From assembly GCA_037013685.1 (NCBI GenBank), contig CM072895.1, positions 8,716,463 through 8,780,462 on the forward strand: 64,000 nt of DNA. Direction: 5' to 3'. The notes under the pieces were generated by a model. The model was not told the DNA's origin. It saw only the letters and a list, made by a program, of their open reading frames with translations, and ran no database searches. Origin of the DNA: Acridotheres tristis (Eukaryota > Chordata > Aves > Passeriformes > Sturnidae). Positions within the stretch are counted from its first letter, which is position 1. Every line of letters begins with the position of its first letter. Positions 25,555 through 39,302 of this stretch are shown piece by piece. The translations under genes and the position numbers were made by a program.

Positions 25555-25577
25555 TTTTTTTTTTTTTTTTTTTTTTT
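25555..25577. repeat. T23 run
   Basis: Uninterrupted run of 23 T, the longest such run in the window apart from the purine tract at 53569. It is followed by CCCAAGG. It could be the reverse complement of a poly-A tail, but no processed gene copy was recognised downstream. Confidence 0.9.
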
Positions 25578-26237
25578 CCCAAGGAAAACAGCTTGTAATT
25601 AGAGGCCTTGGACCCCTCACCCATAAAGGATTTGCCCTTATAGCACTTAGATATGGGGCAGGTATTTCAGCTTATTTAAAAATACTTGTTTTCTCTGAGT
25701 TCCATAAAGGAAGAATTAGCTGCAGATGTCTTCGTGTCCCTGTTTCTTGGTGTGAAACTGCCTCCTTCATAAACACATGCAACAGAATAAACCACATCCA
25801 CGAGGAAATATTTTTTCTTTTATGCATTGTTTTTCTGAGACTGTAAATAGTATGTGCCCTCTTGTTAGAGTTGAAGATAAACTGTTCTGAATGTGTGAAC
25901 CACTTTTGGGTTCACTCTGATTACCAGCAAGTCTCTTTGTTAAAACAGCAAAGTTTGTGACAGCTAAAAGATGCTTGTGGATAACCACTTCCAGATTTGA
26001 AGTGGCACCTGCTGGTGTTGAAATGCGAGCCAAAATGTGACAAACATCACGGTGCAGAATCACAGTACATAAATCACAAAAAGTACCCATCAAAAAATCT
26101 CCGTTTTCAAAGATAAAATGAACCCCAAAATCACATGTAATCAATACTCCCCTCCCCATTTTTCCTGGCCCTAGTTACTAAAAAAGAAATTTTAAGTACT
26201 TGTAAGGCAGTTGGGGGAGTGTGTTAGTCACCCAAAG

Positions 26238-26285
26238 AATAAACAGGGAAATTAATTAAAATAAAATGATTCATTATAAATTATT
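26238..26285. promoter_or_regulatory. AT-rich block with homeodomain and forkhead motifs
   Basis: AATAAACA at 26238-26245 is a forkhead-type core. It is followed by ATTAATTAAAATAAAATGAT and then CATTATAAATTATT, giving several ATTA/TAAT homeodomain cores in under 50 bases. It may be an element or plain AT-rich sequence. Confidence 0.2.
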
Positions 26286-28793
26286 CTCCCAGCTACACTC
26301 ATAATGATGTGAGAAATATTCCAAATACTATTAGAAAAGCACTCCCTCCGCCCCTAGTATTTCTGGCACCTCTAGAAACAGCAAGTGCTGAAACTCCCAC
26401 GTGAGGGATGTTTCCTGTGAGCTGTACTGCCAGATCGTACCTGTATTTTTGGATAAGTGTTTGAACATTTGCCTGCTTATGGAAAAGAGCCTGGAGCCTG
26501 AACTTCTCTGAGGGTAGCTGTTACCAGGTGGATTCCCCCATTTCTGTGCTGGGGCCAGCCAGAAATGGTTGTTTGGAAGCAGTGTGAAGCAATGCCTAAA
26601 AAAGGTGAAATGTGAACAAAGGCAGCTCTTCAGGATGTGGCCCTGGAGAACTGAGATGGGATAGTCACCACCCTTCCTTATTAACTCCTGGAGATAGGAA
26701 GAACCCTTGCATTGATTTCACCTCTGGCTGTTTTAAAGGGCAGTGACTTCTTCCTTTCCCATTGGGCTTTCAGCTGCCGTGATCACACCAAGTTCTGCTT
26801 CCTCATTGCAAAAAACAAAATATGCTTCCTCCCCCTGCCCAAAGATCAACCCCTCTTTTTCCCCTCAGTTACTGTCAGGGTCTCCTAAGGTGCTCTGAGT
26901 GTGTCTGTCTGACTGTTACACATGTGTTTAATTCACATATTTTCTACTGGAAGGGATGTGAAAGTGTGAGTTTAGAATTTGAAACAGAACGTTTGGGGTT
27001 ATAAAAATTTAGCTTGGCTCAGAAAGGCTATGTGTAAGCAGAGACTTAATTGACTTCTGCTGCCTCTGATGGGTCTCTGCCAGTCATTCAGGCTGGATAG
27101 ACGGGCTGTCACATAATTCCTGCACTGGGGGACTTGGACCAGCAGTTCCACAAACTGGGCATTTATTTTAGGCATCCCAAAGGAATCTTGGAGGGCCAGC
27201 TCCCAGATCCATAGCCTCTCTTGGGACATTATTTGTGAAAAAGACATTCACCTGCTCTGCCATCATGACTTTGTTGGCAGTGTAAAATTTGCAGCTGTTG
27301 CCTTGCCTTGCCCTTTATTTCTTTTGCTGCCATGTCTTGAAACCTCCTTTCTCAAAATGCTAAATAAACACTATGCAGCAGTGGCAGAAGCTCCTGAAGA
27401 GTGAGCTTACCACAAGCCATAGAAGAAGAGGTTTGAAGTACTGCTGGAGGTGGAAAAGAGTGCCTGGTATCTTCACATTGACTTAAGCAACAAAGAGGAA
27501 TTCAGCAGAAAAGCCTGTGAATAATCTTTGCTCAATTCCTGTGGGAAGTTTTATAGCACCCCAGAACTATTTAGCAATACCTTTCCAGAGTCCTTTTTTG
27601 CCTGAAGTGGTCTTTACATCCTCAAGCTCCTCAGACCTTGTGGTCCTGCATTAGTGGTGTCCAACTCCCAAATCCCTGCCAGCAGGAAGAGTATAAGAAG
27701 TAGTTTCAAGCCAAGCCTGAGGTCTGGTCTGGGCTGTGTATCTGGAGAGGAATCCCTCCAAGGTTACTGAAGAGTTTTGCCATTCACTGAAACACAGTGT
27801 TCATTGAAAAACAATGTTCCACCAAAACACTGAAGGGGAAGTTTTATTCTCTTTTCATTTGTTTAAGACCAGGGATTTGGCTTGGGAATTTTGTTTATTG
27901 AAATATCGAAGGAAAGTCTGTCTGGCCCCATCTTTGTAGTATCTGAACTCTTTCCAAGTGTTTGAGGGTGGGGTTGCAAACTCAGTTTTCTCAGGCCCTT
28001 CCTAGTTTCTCACCCTAAAAGTGGTATGACAGTATTTTTTACTGCATTTTCACTGCATAATGGGCTGTGATTTTACTCATGGTAACTCACACATTGTAGT
28101 TGCCTGCAGTAAAAAAGCCAGTGGTGTGTTATTGCAACAGTGCAACTCCCCAGATCAGACAGGGATGCTCAGAGAACTGAACTTACCATCTCATAGGGGA
28201 AGATAGCAAACAGCCTGGTCTTAGGTTAGGGTATTTCAGAGATCTTTATTATATATTAAAATATCAAAGTACCTTAATACAGTGTCATAATCTGTTGAAG
28301 GGGTGAAATTTTTATCCCATATTATGGGAAAAGCCCAAATTATTATACAGCACTTGAGAGAATGTATCTTGTGCATGTCAAGAAGCAATTACAGGGGAAG
28401 CAGAAGGGAGAACTTTACTTAATCTTGCAGTGCCAAAGCTGATGCCATCATTGGTGACAGTACAGATGACCAAAACATGCTCATTTATTTCTTGTGGAAA
28501 ATACTGTATAATTTTTATTTAGTCTAAAATGTTGCTATTTGAATTCATCTAGTTTTCAGTTTGTCTTTTCAGTTAAAAAGGAACTTCTATTTTCTTTTCT
28601 TCTAAAATAGTTTGATTTACAATTATGAAAACCTGAACTTCATTTTTAGAAGATTTTTCATTGCTGATTTTAATTGTCAGAGTAACTTTTTCACAATGTA
28701 TGAGTTTTTGGTGAGGAACTGCCCCTTTTCACAGAAATACTTTAGTGAAAGTACATTGCCTAGCTCCTTCTTGGCTCATCCATGTTTGTTCCA

Positions 28794-28825
28794 TTTAATT
28801 TAATTTAATATGTAATTTAATAATC
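28794..28825. repeat. Short AATTT-type simple repeat
   Basis: Units of TTTAA recur around 28794-28809 and again near 28814-28822, giving TTTAATTTAATTTAATATG. This is simple sequence. Confidence 0.8.
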
Positions 28826-29517
28826 ACAAGATATTTTTGGTAGATAAGTGGAATGTGATTTTTTTTAAAGCTACTAGAGGAGTTTGTTACTCAAGTTCTG
28901 TGAAATTAATGAGAAAAATGTGGACGTTGAGAAGTACAAACACCAGCTTCCCTGGACTTTATTTTGACACTTGATTGGATAGAGATGTAGCCTTGATTTA
29001 CTTCTACTGGGAAGGTGCTTATGTTGCACAAAGAGGGCTTCCCAGTCCAAAATTAGACAAGAGACAACTGTAGAAAAAGAAAAATCTGCTTGGTCGGGAA
29101 ATAAAGAGACAATAATTTCTCGTTTCACTAGTTAATAGAGTGTTTTAGGTGCATTGTTGCAGGAAAATCCTCTCTTGCTAACGTGAATTCAGGTGAGGTT
29201 CCTCAGGGTGCCATGAACCTCTCAGCTAACCTGCATCCATTTGGGTGTATCAGCACTGGAATGAGCTTGACCTGCAGTTGGCCTGGAATGAGTTAGTGTC
29301 TCCAGCTGGAAACCATGCAAAGTGTGATGGTTTCCTATGTCTCTGGATGTGACCTTAATCCCAGCAGGGTTGTTGCATCTGAAATCAGCACCTGAAGATG
29401 CAAATGTTTCCTCCCAGCCACCTTCCACTGCTTCCTGAAGCTCATCCAATCACTGTTTAGGGGTAACAACTCTTAATGGTGTAAATTAGTGGCTTTAATG
29501 AGGAACAGAGGCTCAGT

Positions 29518-29580
29518 TTGATATAATTTGATTTTGATATAATCTGATGCAGTTTGAGTTAGTACAAGTCAGTTTGATTA
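29518..29580 (+). repeat. Short direct repeats of TTTGATATAAT type
   Basis: TTTGATATAATTTGA is followed directly by TTTTGATATAATCTGATG, and then by diverged CAGTTTGAGTTAG and CAGTTTGATTAATATG copies. The run looks like local replication slippage. Confidence 0.65.
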
Positions 29581-32500
29581 ATATGACTGTGTTTTAGCAC
29601 AGTTAAACTCCCTTGGAAGTTGCAGGGATAAATCAGAAGAATGGGTGATCCCGCATGTAGAGTTCCCCAGCTCAGAATTCTGGTGAGAGTGGGCAGACCT
29701 GACATACCCGTGGTGGAAGTCAGTAAGTGTGGATTTATGCTGTGTTGCACCAGTGGATTCCTTCTGGCCATGTGCTTAATATCTATGGGATTATCTGTGA
29801 ATGGAATAAAAGCCCATCTGCATCTCCAAGTAGAGACAGAGCCCATGGTCAGTGTGACCAACTTCAAGGTGTCACAGATCACTGAGATAAGTGAAGCTGC
29901 ATGTGGCAAACCTGCAGAGTCATGGCAGCAGGGCTAAGGCAATGGTGGAGCCAGCACAGGGAATGTGGGCTAAAAGCAACAGTCCTCAGGAAATGAATCT
30001 GGAAATTATTGTTGAAACAGCCCAGGGCAAAGCTGCAGAACAGAAATGGCTGCTGACCTCCTAGGGTAAATTGTAAGATCTGGAATGAGTAAATAGAAGA
30101 AAATGCATAGTTTGGAAACCAAAAACTTAGATTTGCTCTGCCTCATAATGAAAGGAGAAGGGGACATCTGATTAAAATAGAAAGGTGATGAAAGAAATGC
30201 TGATAAAAGAGTACTTCTTCACAGGATATATAATTAAAAACGGGAGCTCGTTACTTCATGATGCCTTGAGATCAAGAACCTAGCAGAAATTAAAAATAAA
30301 CAAACTAAACCCCAAACCTGAGATATTTCCATGGATAACAAGAATATCCAGTTTTGTCAACAGTTCTGCTTCAGTGCATAAACTCATCTCTGACTCGTCA
30401 GGGTTAATACTCTGTTCCTCTGACAAGGATACTGGAAGTGCTTGCTGCTCACAGCATTTCTCTGGAAGTGCTGGCATCACCAGGAGCCAGGCACAGAGCA
30501 GGGGACAGGGCTGACTGCTGAGGTGCTGCAGTATCCCTGGGTGATGCTTTTAAGGTGTCTGGCTCTTGTTCTGTCCTCATCAGGAACATTGTTCTGACTG
30601 GGGGCCGCTGGACCACAGACAAACATTATTGCCTTTGGAAGCGGTTTTCTGGGATAATGAGGTGATAGACAGTCTCCATGAGAAATGCTTAAAGGATGTT
30701 AATCTCACCTAGTGAGGAGGGACTGCAGAGCTGTGGCACATACCACGTAATTAAAAAGCTCATTGCTACAGGATATTGTGAAGGCCAAGAGTACAGATGG
30801 ATTTGGGAGGGGAGTAGGCACGTTCGTGGAAGGTAAGTCCATGCATAGCTCCTGGTCCTGGTGTGACCTCCTGGCAGTCCTTGAAGTGATGATTTCCAGA
30901 CACCAGGAGGATGTGCCATGAAAAGCGACCATTTTCCATGCGACCTTTTCTTTTATACTCTTCCCTTTTCAGTCAACTTGGAAGACAAAACATTTAACTA
31001 GACAGATGTAGGTTCTGATTCTTCTTTCAGTTTTATCTTTATTACTTAAAAGGACTTAGAAATTCCTGAAGGGCAGATGAATCACATTGGCAAGGAGTTC
31101 AGAAATTGGGGGATAGTCTGAAAATCCTGGAAGCTAGATGGGAATAAGGCAGACATATTATGCTCAAGGAGTACTTAAGCATATGGAATAAGTTACTGGG
31201 GAATGGCAAGCAATGTAAAGACATTACACTAAGACTTTAAGATGATACTTTAAGGCAATATGTTCTAAGTTCAAGGGACACCTCCATCTCTCTTTTGAGG
31301 AGAGGCTTGGGAAAAGAGCAGTGTTACAGAACGGAGTAGGATTAAGAAGATTGCTGGGAAATGGCAGGCAAGTAGTGCTGGATGCCCTTTCCCTGTTCCT
31401 ACAGTTTCCACCATCCTCCTGAGAGGAAGAGAAAACAAACGGAGGGATGGTAATGCCCGGGGTTACACAATCAGGTCGCAGGCTGCTGACCTTGCCGCTA
31501 ATGGTTTATGGGCAGCCACAGGCGTCCTCCACTGCCCCTTGTTTGTGTTACACATGGTCTGGCAGTTGCCAAATGACTCGGTCCCAATATGCAGGAAATT
31601 ACTTGAGAGCTATATTAAGCAAGATGAGCCTATGTCTTGATTTGGCTGGAAGCTGAGGCAGATTGAATTAATCTAGGGGAGAACGGAGTGTGTGGGGTCT
31701 CGGCAGAACATTTTCCCCCAAGTTTGCGGGGGTCCTCTGCCCTCCCTGGGGTTTCTGTTGTGGACCAGCCTGAGGGTCGTCAGGGAAGGCTGAAGAAAAG
31801 GGAGTTTATGGGTTCTTTCTGCAGGGTGTTGCAGAACAGCTCAAGGTTGCTGGTCCAATCTCTGCTGCACAGCGAGGACATGTGCAGTGTGAGTGAGTCC
31901 TCCTGAGGGAGCACAGTGTGGGCTCCATCCCCCTGGGGTGGCCCTGGGGCTGTGATCTCAGCCAGATCCTCTGCCTAAAGCTGGACACGATCTCGATACT
32001 TCCCAGCATTCTCCCACCTCAAACTCCCTCACAAGCTCCTTGGCTCCCACACAGCTCTGGTTTCTCAGCCTCTTTCCCACCAGAAACTGGAATTAGGAGG
32101 CGAGATGAAGGATCATCCTCTGGGTGGTCAGCACTCCAAAAGACACAAAAAGTCACATTCTCCAAGAGCAGCCCTTGTCCCTCCTTGTCCCTCCTGGCAG
32201 TACATCAGGCAGATCCTCTGCCAGGGGGCAAGCCATGGCACTGGCTCAGCCCCAGGAGAGAAGACACCCACAAGACAAGATCTGCACACTGAGGTTTTCT
32301 TTCTGTGGTCCCAGCTCTCTGAAGCTGTGCTCTCTCTCCCTGTGCTTACCTGCCTTTCATGCAGTTGTCTTATTGGAGGTATGTGGGGAATTACTTGCAG
32401 CGAGCCTGACTCACAGACCACAAAATCCAGATTGGTTTTGGATCAGACTCCATAAAGGATTTGTATTGTACACAGGAACATAAAAGAGCAGAGTCTGGTT

Positions 32501-35500
32501 ATTTGCTCAATAATTAGCCGTGTTGTCCCCTAAGGGGAGATAGATCAGTTCTGGGATGAGTCTCTAACCAAAGTGCCTGACGTTACCCTGCAGCTACCAC
32601 ACAGCAGCCAGGTGTTGGAGGAAAAAGGGATTTTATCAGTGCCACGCACCATGAAGGAGTATTTACTATGCAGGAAGCTCTCAGTGAGCTACACAGGTGA
32701 GGTGAGGAACGCAGAAAACTGGGCAAACTTGGAGCCCTGGGATTATGCTCAGCATAGCAAGGTGTTTTGCAGTGGAAGTTACCTGACAGCAAAGAAATGA
32801 CATGGTAATACTCAGTGAGATACCTCCCAGGGAGAAATGCTAAGAGAAAGCTTTTTAGCTTAAAGACTCACTTTGAAATGTCAGCATTTATTTCCCACCT
32901 TTTCATATTTTCATTAGAGACTCATTTTGCTGATCTAAAAACCGAAAGATAGTGTCATGCAAATGGAATGGTTCATGCAGAAGGTGGGCAGTGAGGGTGC
33001 TGTGCCATGGCTATGGCTCCAGCAAAGCCCTCAAGCTCTTGCTTGACATCCTTCACCATGAAGAATGATAGCATTCCTGACACTGGAGCTGGACTTTAGG
33101 GAGGAGGATAGTGTTGGGTCCCTCATGGTCAGCAGTTTCTCTCAGCTGGGGCAAGTAAATGACAGTCTGGGTCCTGTGAGCTGTTCAGGAGGTATGAGAT
33201 GGTTGTCTTCATTCAGTGTGGTGTTTAGGGTGTGCTGAGTTCAAAGGAAACCCCTCTTGGGTGCTTTTATGAATCAGAGCTACCCTGCCTACTTTTATTC
33301 TTACCAATTTAATTGACAAGTTTCTTTATAAATGTTGTCCCAGCATCCTTTCAAATAGGCAATGCAATGACTGAATGAAACAGTTGCATAGATTTATGTC
33401 TTGTAGGGGATTCAGTGCAAGCGAGGCCTTTCAAAAGCTGGCAGTGCTAAAACACGGATGGCTATTGGCATTCCTCTGACTCAGCTCACAGAGAGCCAGT
33501 CCTGTCACCCATTGTCAGAAACATACCCTTGGTTTCAGCATTCATCACCATTTGTCTCTTGTAATTGTATTTTCCTGAGTACGACAAATTGAATCTGCAG
33601 TGACAGAATATTTATGGCTCAGAAATATTCTGGATGATTCCTAGAGAAGCTGTTTCCTGCTTGGTTATTTATGTCCTTTTATCATGGATTTTATAGTGGG
33701 ACTGGGGAACTAAACAGCAGAAACCATATGAAACATGCTGAATTATTTCATCCTGGAGCCAAACATACATTTACTGTAGGAAAGGAGATGCTGGTGAGAG
33801 CTCATGTGGAGTTTAGGGCATCCAGCCTGTGGCCAGTGCTTCACCTCCTGCCATCACTGTGCAGAGTGCTTGCTGAGCTCACCTGGCACATTTTCTTCAT
33901 CTGAAGGTTGCCACCAAGCCCTGTAGAGAGGCTGGTGTGGGTGGAAAGGCTGGGCTGGAGTGGGTGAAATGCTCTGATCTGCTCCTTGCTGTCAGTCTCA
34001 CTCATGCATGGTCATTGTAGGTGAAACTTGTCAAGGGCTCTGACCACTCTCCCACTGGGAGCACCATGGAGCCAGGCTTTTCCTCACTACTCACAGTGAA
34101 AACTGAAATGGTAAAATTTTCGATGGAAAAAAAAAAGGAAGAATGCGTTCAGGAAATTGAGAAGTGAACTTGTCAGGTCTATTTCTGTGGCATCTAATTG
34201 TTCCAGACTGACTCACTTCTTGCAGCGTCCCGCTCTCTTCTTGTCCGTAAGACAGTTGAAATAAAGCACTTTGGCTTTGCTGAAATCAAAGATTTTGGTA
34301 ATTTTCCCTGCTAGAAATTTTGCCAATATCAGCATACTTCTCAGAAACACTCTTGTATTGGTATTTTCTCATATAAAACTGTTCCTTATGCAAAACTGAC
34401 TATTCTCAGTGATAAAACCTTTTTACAGTTCCTATCCTGGTCTCAGCTTTATCCTCCCTGTGATACTGTAAATTTTTATCACATGCTATACATACATAAT
34501 AATCATGTGCAGAAGGAGCCTTGATCTCACAGGGGTGTGTCACAATTTAGCCACGATGATGGTGTGCTGCCAGCTGAACTGCTGACCCTGTCACTGATTG
34601 CCAGTGTGCACATGGCTTAGAAAGGGTTAGAGTTACCTGTGGTCAGTCCTGCAGGATCTCCACATTTTCTCCATGAGCCATAGGAAGGATTGCACATGTG
34701 AGAGAGCTGAGGGAATGAGTGGCTGCTGGGCTGGCTCAGCAGCAGGAGAGGCAGTGTTTCTCTGGGCATCCCCAGCCTCAGGCAGGGTACCACTGGGGAG
34801 ACAACCGTGGCTTCTTTCTGCTCCCATCCACGAGGGCCAGAATAAATCACAGCAGCAGCAGTGCTGGCAGTCCTGTTCAGATTTTTCTCCTAGATAGCTT
34901 TTATGGACAGAGCTGACTTTCAAAAGGCCCAGATTGCTACTCTTGAGATACTGTAAAGAAATCCTGTGCAGCAAACAGTGCACATAAAATAAAAAATAAA
35001 AAGGAGGACCTTTGTCTGCCTTTAATAGTCTGAGTGTTTCCTCAGGCATTGCAGGCAGCCTGCCCTTCCTGTTGGGATGGCTGGCTGCAGCAAAGGAGAT
35101 AACAGCCTATCTTTTTATAGGATGATACAGAGTGTAGGTGAAGAGCCTAGTTCAAAGTGCAGGCCACTGAGCTCCTATAAATTGTTCCTGACATCCCTGA
35201 TAAAATGCATGCTCTCCCTTCCTCCCTGTGTCTCCTTTGAGCAAGGGGAAAGGGCTGCTAGTAAAGATACCATTTTTCCACTTCAGTCAATACTTTGATG
35301 TTTAAAGCTGTTTAATATTCATTAAAACTACTCCTAAAATGTAATTGCAAGAATCACATTTCCGTTTTTATGACTGTCTGTAAGCATTGCAGAGCAGGCA
35401 GTTAAAACCATCTCTGTGGTGGTTTGATGATAGGTCCAGCACGGGGCTCTTGTTCCAGAGAAGAGCAGGATCAGGCCTGGGTTCCCCCTGCCCACTGGCA

Positions 35501-36094
35501 GAGGTGAGATGTATGGGAACAAATGGATTCTTTCCTGGGAAAAGTGATTTTTGAGTTAATTGAGAGTGTTTGGAAATCTGTGCTGAGTGGTGACATCCCT
35601 GCCCTCCCCTCACATACTCCACTTCTAGGCTAAAGGTCTGTTTTGAAAATTTCTGAAAGAAACATTTAGATTTCTTATTTCAACACAAAATTAATTTTGA
35701 AATTTGTTGAAGTTGTGTATACATACTTGTCTTTAAAAGGGCTTTGTTTAGGGGATGGAAAATCTCTGAGAGATGAAGTGAGACGTGAGTTTGAGAATTT
35801 TGAAACAAAAAGTTTTACTTGACTCAAACTAAGAAAACTAAAAGGGAAAAATAAAAGTATGCTCAAGGCAACCTAAAGCAATATTTCTCATCACTGCTGA
35901 CAATGAGTTAAAAAAAGAAAAAGGCAATTATTTGCCCACCTTGGGATGAGATGTCATGTATCTTTGTGAAGCTCTTTCTTCAACTGCAATTACAGATCTG
36001 TTCCCTGAAGAACATCTCTGAAGATCCTTTCATGGCTTACTATGACAAAGCATCTAAACATTTCACAATGTTTTCATCAGAGTGTGCTCACAGG

Positions 36095-36245
36095 GAAGTG
36101 CTAATAGCTCTATTTTTTTCAATGGGAAAATGACAAGAGACTGATTTATCTCATATAATTCTAGTTATCTAAAAACGAAGCATCTCGTCTAAGCTGCTTG
36201 TCCAAAGCCACAGTGTAGTTGATATTCTCCCACTGTTAGAACTTC
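36095..36245 (-). mobile_element. Possible old MIR or L2-type remnant
   Basis: Read in reverse complement, the order resembles an old MIR. On the plus strand there is CTAATAGCTCTA with ATGGGAAAATGACAAGAGAC, in place of CCCATTTTACAGATGAGGAAACTGAGGC. Further on, GCTGCTTGTCCAAAGCCACA, in place of TAACTTGCCCAAGGTCACAC, is followed by GTAGT. The two matching blocks are further apart than in the family, so an insertion or a chance match must be allowed for. Confidence 0.4.
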
Positions 36246-36857
36246 TCACCGGGACTGTGGAACGTGGGCAGGGAGGCTGGTTCTGCCTTTAGGAGATTTC
36301 TGAGCCATATTGTCAGGGGAGGAAGAAAAGAAAGGAATTGATTTGTTTCTAGTATGGTAGTGCAGTGCTCCAAGTGCCTTCCTTTATGCTGCAGCTGTGA
36401 GAAATGCTCCTCTGGCCATCTGCTTTCAGTGGGTGTGTGGTTGATGAGGCTGGGGAGCCATGAGTGCTGGAAGGGAAGCCAGCCTCAAGTTACCGTCTTT
36501 GGGAATCTTTTTGGCTGGGAGACGTTTGCTAAGGTGACCAAGAGGCCAGAGAGGCTCAGATGGGCCTTTCCCTATGGGCACATTGAGGAGAGAGGTTGCT
36601 TACAGATGCAAAAGCCTTGAAATATTTAAAATCAGCAATTAGAGCAGGTGACAAGACCTTTCAGGAGACTATTTCCACCTGTGATGTTAAGCTCCACTGG
36701 GATTTCTTGGCAGTCTGACTCCGTGCTTCAGGGACTGTCATTCAGCTCCAAATGTGCTCCAGGAGCTACAAAAGAGCCACTGTCCTCTGCTTAATCCGTG
36801 GATTGTATCTCTATTGGTGCCTGGCTGAAGTATAGTACACACAGCCCTAATAGAAGC

Positions 36858-36872
36858 AATTAATGTCAATCA
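36858..36872 (-). promoter_or_regulatory. Possible PBX/MEIS-type site beside a homeodomain core
   Basis: On the minus strand 36864-36872 reads TGATTGACA, the core of the composite PBX-PREP/MEIS site. It overlaps CAATTAATG at 36858-36865, which carries a homeodomain ATTA core. The surrounding 200 bases (about 36840-37040) are repeat-free and could be a conserved non-coding element. This cannot be tested from one sequence. Confidence 0.25.
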
Positions 36873-37387
36873 AATGATACCTCCTCCCACACAACATTTG
36901 AACTCATACAACCATCTTAATTGACCGAGTTCCTTTGCTTTCAAAAATATGTTCTGCTTCATGATGCCCTTTCTAACTAACACTGGAACTCTGTTGTAGC
37001 AATGCTATTTCTACCAAAAATAATTTTTCAGCAAGAATTCTCTCTTCCCCTGCTCTCTTTGAGTCCTGTACCTTTGCTCCCTTCCTCCCCAAGCTGTGCA
37101 CAGACCAGTTGGCTCCAGCCAGGACTAATTTCCTCAGCTATCCTGGTGAAGGGCTCGCATAAAGGCTCCAGCATTTAACAGGGTGGTATTGTTCTGGTTG
37201 TGATAGTAAAGCTTCTGAGTTGTACATCAGGGTTTGGAAACGCTCTTCTGGACTCAGGGAGACATCCTGAGAAAGGAGAAGAGAATTGGCACACAAGGAA
37301 AGTGCAATTGCTTGGTCACATTAAAGCTGAGACAAACTGTTTCTTTTTAAAGAGCTTTAAAATAGTCCCTAATGTAAAAGCTTAGCA

Positions 37388-37465
37388 GCTGCAGCAACAT
37401 AGAGCCTGAATAATTTCCGTGTATTTGCTGCAGCAACACGAAGCCTGAATAATTTCCATGTATTT
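37388..37465 (+). repeat. Tandem duplication, two 39-bp units
   Basis: Unit one is 37388-37426 and unit two is 37427-37465. Both begin GCTGCAGCAACA and end TTTCCRTGTATTT, with no spacer. They differ at four of 39 positions and all four are transitions; one turns CCGTG into CCATG, a CpG-decay type change. The high identity suggests a fairly recent duplication, or one shared among related birds. Confidence 0.93.
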
Positions 37466-39302
37466 ATGGATGTGCGTGCTCACATGTGTGTGTCTTTGTT
37501 TCCCAATCCATTTGTGCTGGTGCTGTAATAAACAGTGCAAGGCCACGTGCTCTCAGGCCAACACTGATTTATTTGTTACTCAGGTGTGAAGAACAACCCA
37601 TTGTGTTATGTCAGTCCAAAATGGACCATCTGATTTAGATTCTAGCTCCCAACAATTAATGCCCGACACACCATTTCGGCACAATAACCAGCTTATGGCC
37701 TATTATGATCATCATCAGACCATAAAGTATTAGTTACAGCAAGCCAAAATATGTCAGATACCCCTGGCTTTCTCCAGCATTTTTGAGAGGGAGTTAAAAA
37801 GAAAATGTTTCTTCTGTGAGCAGGAAACTGAAGCTTTGACACCCTTGAATGCACATGGGCAGTCTGTGAAATCCAGCTTCAATTCTCCTTGCCAAAGTGG
37901 CTGTAATGGATTTCAGAAAGAAATCAGATTTCCAGCAATGATTTAGGAGAAGAATGGTGTATTCTATGGGATGGATGGAAACAGGCAGACATCTAGGTGT
38001 ATGATAGGAATGTAAGATAGAAATCACAAGGGAATTGGTTAATTCTTTCAGGCATGGGAATGCAGAAGTTTCTATGCAAGACATAGGTTTCACAGTATTC
38101 AGTGAAAAGGAGAGTCTTGGCTTAAGTTTACACATTAAGTAAAATATAAATGGAGTGCGTGCTGGTATCACGGGCCAGGTGAGATGTAGAGTGAGCATCA
38201 TGAGTGGGAGACCTGAGAAGAAGGATGTGGACTTGTTCTGCATCTCTGTTTCCTAAGAGATGTTTACATTCTGACAAAGTGAATTTTCCTGAAAGCCCCT
38301 TCTTGGATATATACTTTTTATTTTATGCTTGTATTAGGAATTTCTAGGAATTTATGACTTAAAAAGTCCTGATTTATGGGTGTACAAATTCCATGCTCTC
38401 TGAACCTCTTAGATACAGTGTTCTCTATAAACTATAGCATTATAATGCTAGTTTCCCCCATGTTTCATACTAGGAAATGAAGAATTATTTTACAAGTCCT
38501 AACTCTTGGCTTGTATTGATAGTTTGTAAGTGATCCCATGGTTATAAGGGAAAGAATATAGTGCACATAGGGTAGGTAGGCACATTTATATGATTTTAGT
38601 GAAATGGTTGGAAAGCAGAACTCTTTGCCTGCATTCCCTTCCATGTGGAGGACCCCAAATGTGATAACTGCTCTCTTATACAGATTTTAATCTCTCAGTG
38701 TCTCAAGGAATACTTAAGAAGAGCATATATTCACTTGATAAATGTGTATTTGTTAGTATCTCCACAGATGAGAAAGGAAAATAGAATTCTCAAATGAGTG
38801 GCCCATTCAGTAAGAAAGAATGAGTGACTCACCAGGGTTAAATGTTTATCTTGTCACTCGGTAGAAGTGGAGGAAGATTTCTGAGGTGCTGTCATGGTAC
38901 AAAGAGTATTAAGGGTGGTTTAATAACAAGCATTTTAGAAACAGTGTGGGCAGTCCCAGCAGTGTGTGTAGGGCACATATCTCGCATCAAGAGTGGGTGG
39001 TTGGTGTGAGTAGGAAGGATTTTTACCACTCATATGTACTCTTCATATTACTACATTGGTTTTTGTTGTGTCTGTAGGTGTAAATAACCTTTGAGTAAGC
39101 AACTTCAACTGAAGGGGCTTATGACTCCTTAACTCAACTTTATACATTCTGGTAGCTGTGAAGGGATCTACCAATCTCCAGTTTTTCACTACAGAAGAAT
39201 ATTTTTGAAGAGATTGTGTGCCATGCATTGGGTAATAGTTCTTGAGTGGATAATTACCATGAGAAAGTGCTCTTGTACTCATACACCCATAACTAGCACT
39301 GA

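Larger units (their letters stand above)
21910..39300. other. Unique non-coding sequence, no gene assigned
   Basis: No recognisable gene is seen. Short frames such as 22977-23390 and 29641-29937 (plus) and 37794-38243 (minus) have no domain I recognise, and most overlap frames on the other strand or in another frame. The stretch holds two local tandem duplications, several poly-A or poly-T tracts, an AATTT run at 28794-28825, a GATATAAT-type duplication at 29518-29560, a possible old SINE near 36095-36245 and an AT-rich motif block near 26238-26285. It looks like intron or intergenic DNA. Confidence 0.6.

Noticed and set aside
29641..29937. Open frame of 98 codons, plus strand
   Set aside because: No domain recognised, a minus-strand frame overlaps it throughout, and there are no clear splice edges.
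37794..38243. Open frame of 149 codons, minus strand
   Set aside because: Fairly long, but no recognisable motif (no reverse-transcriptase or transposase residues seen) and no supporting signals. Probably chance, though a protein search would settle it.
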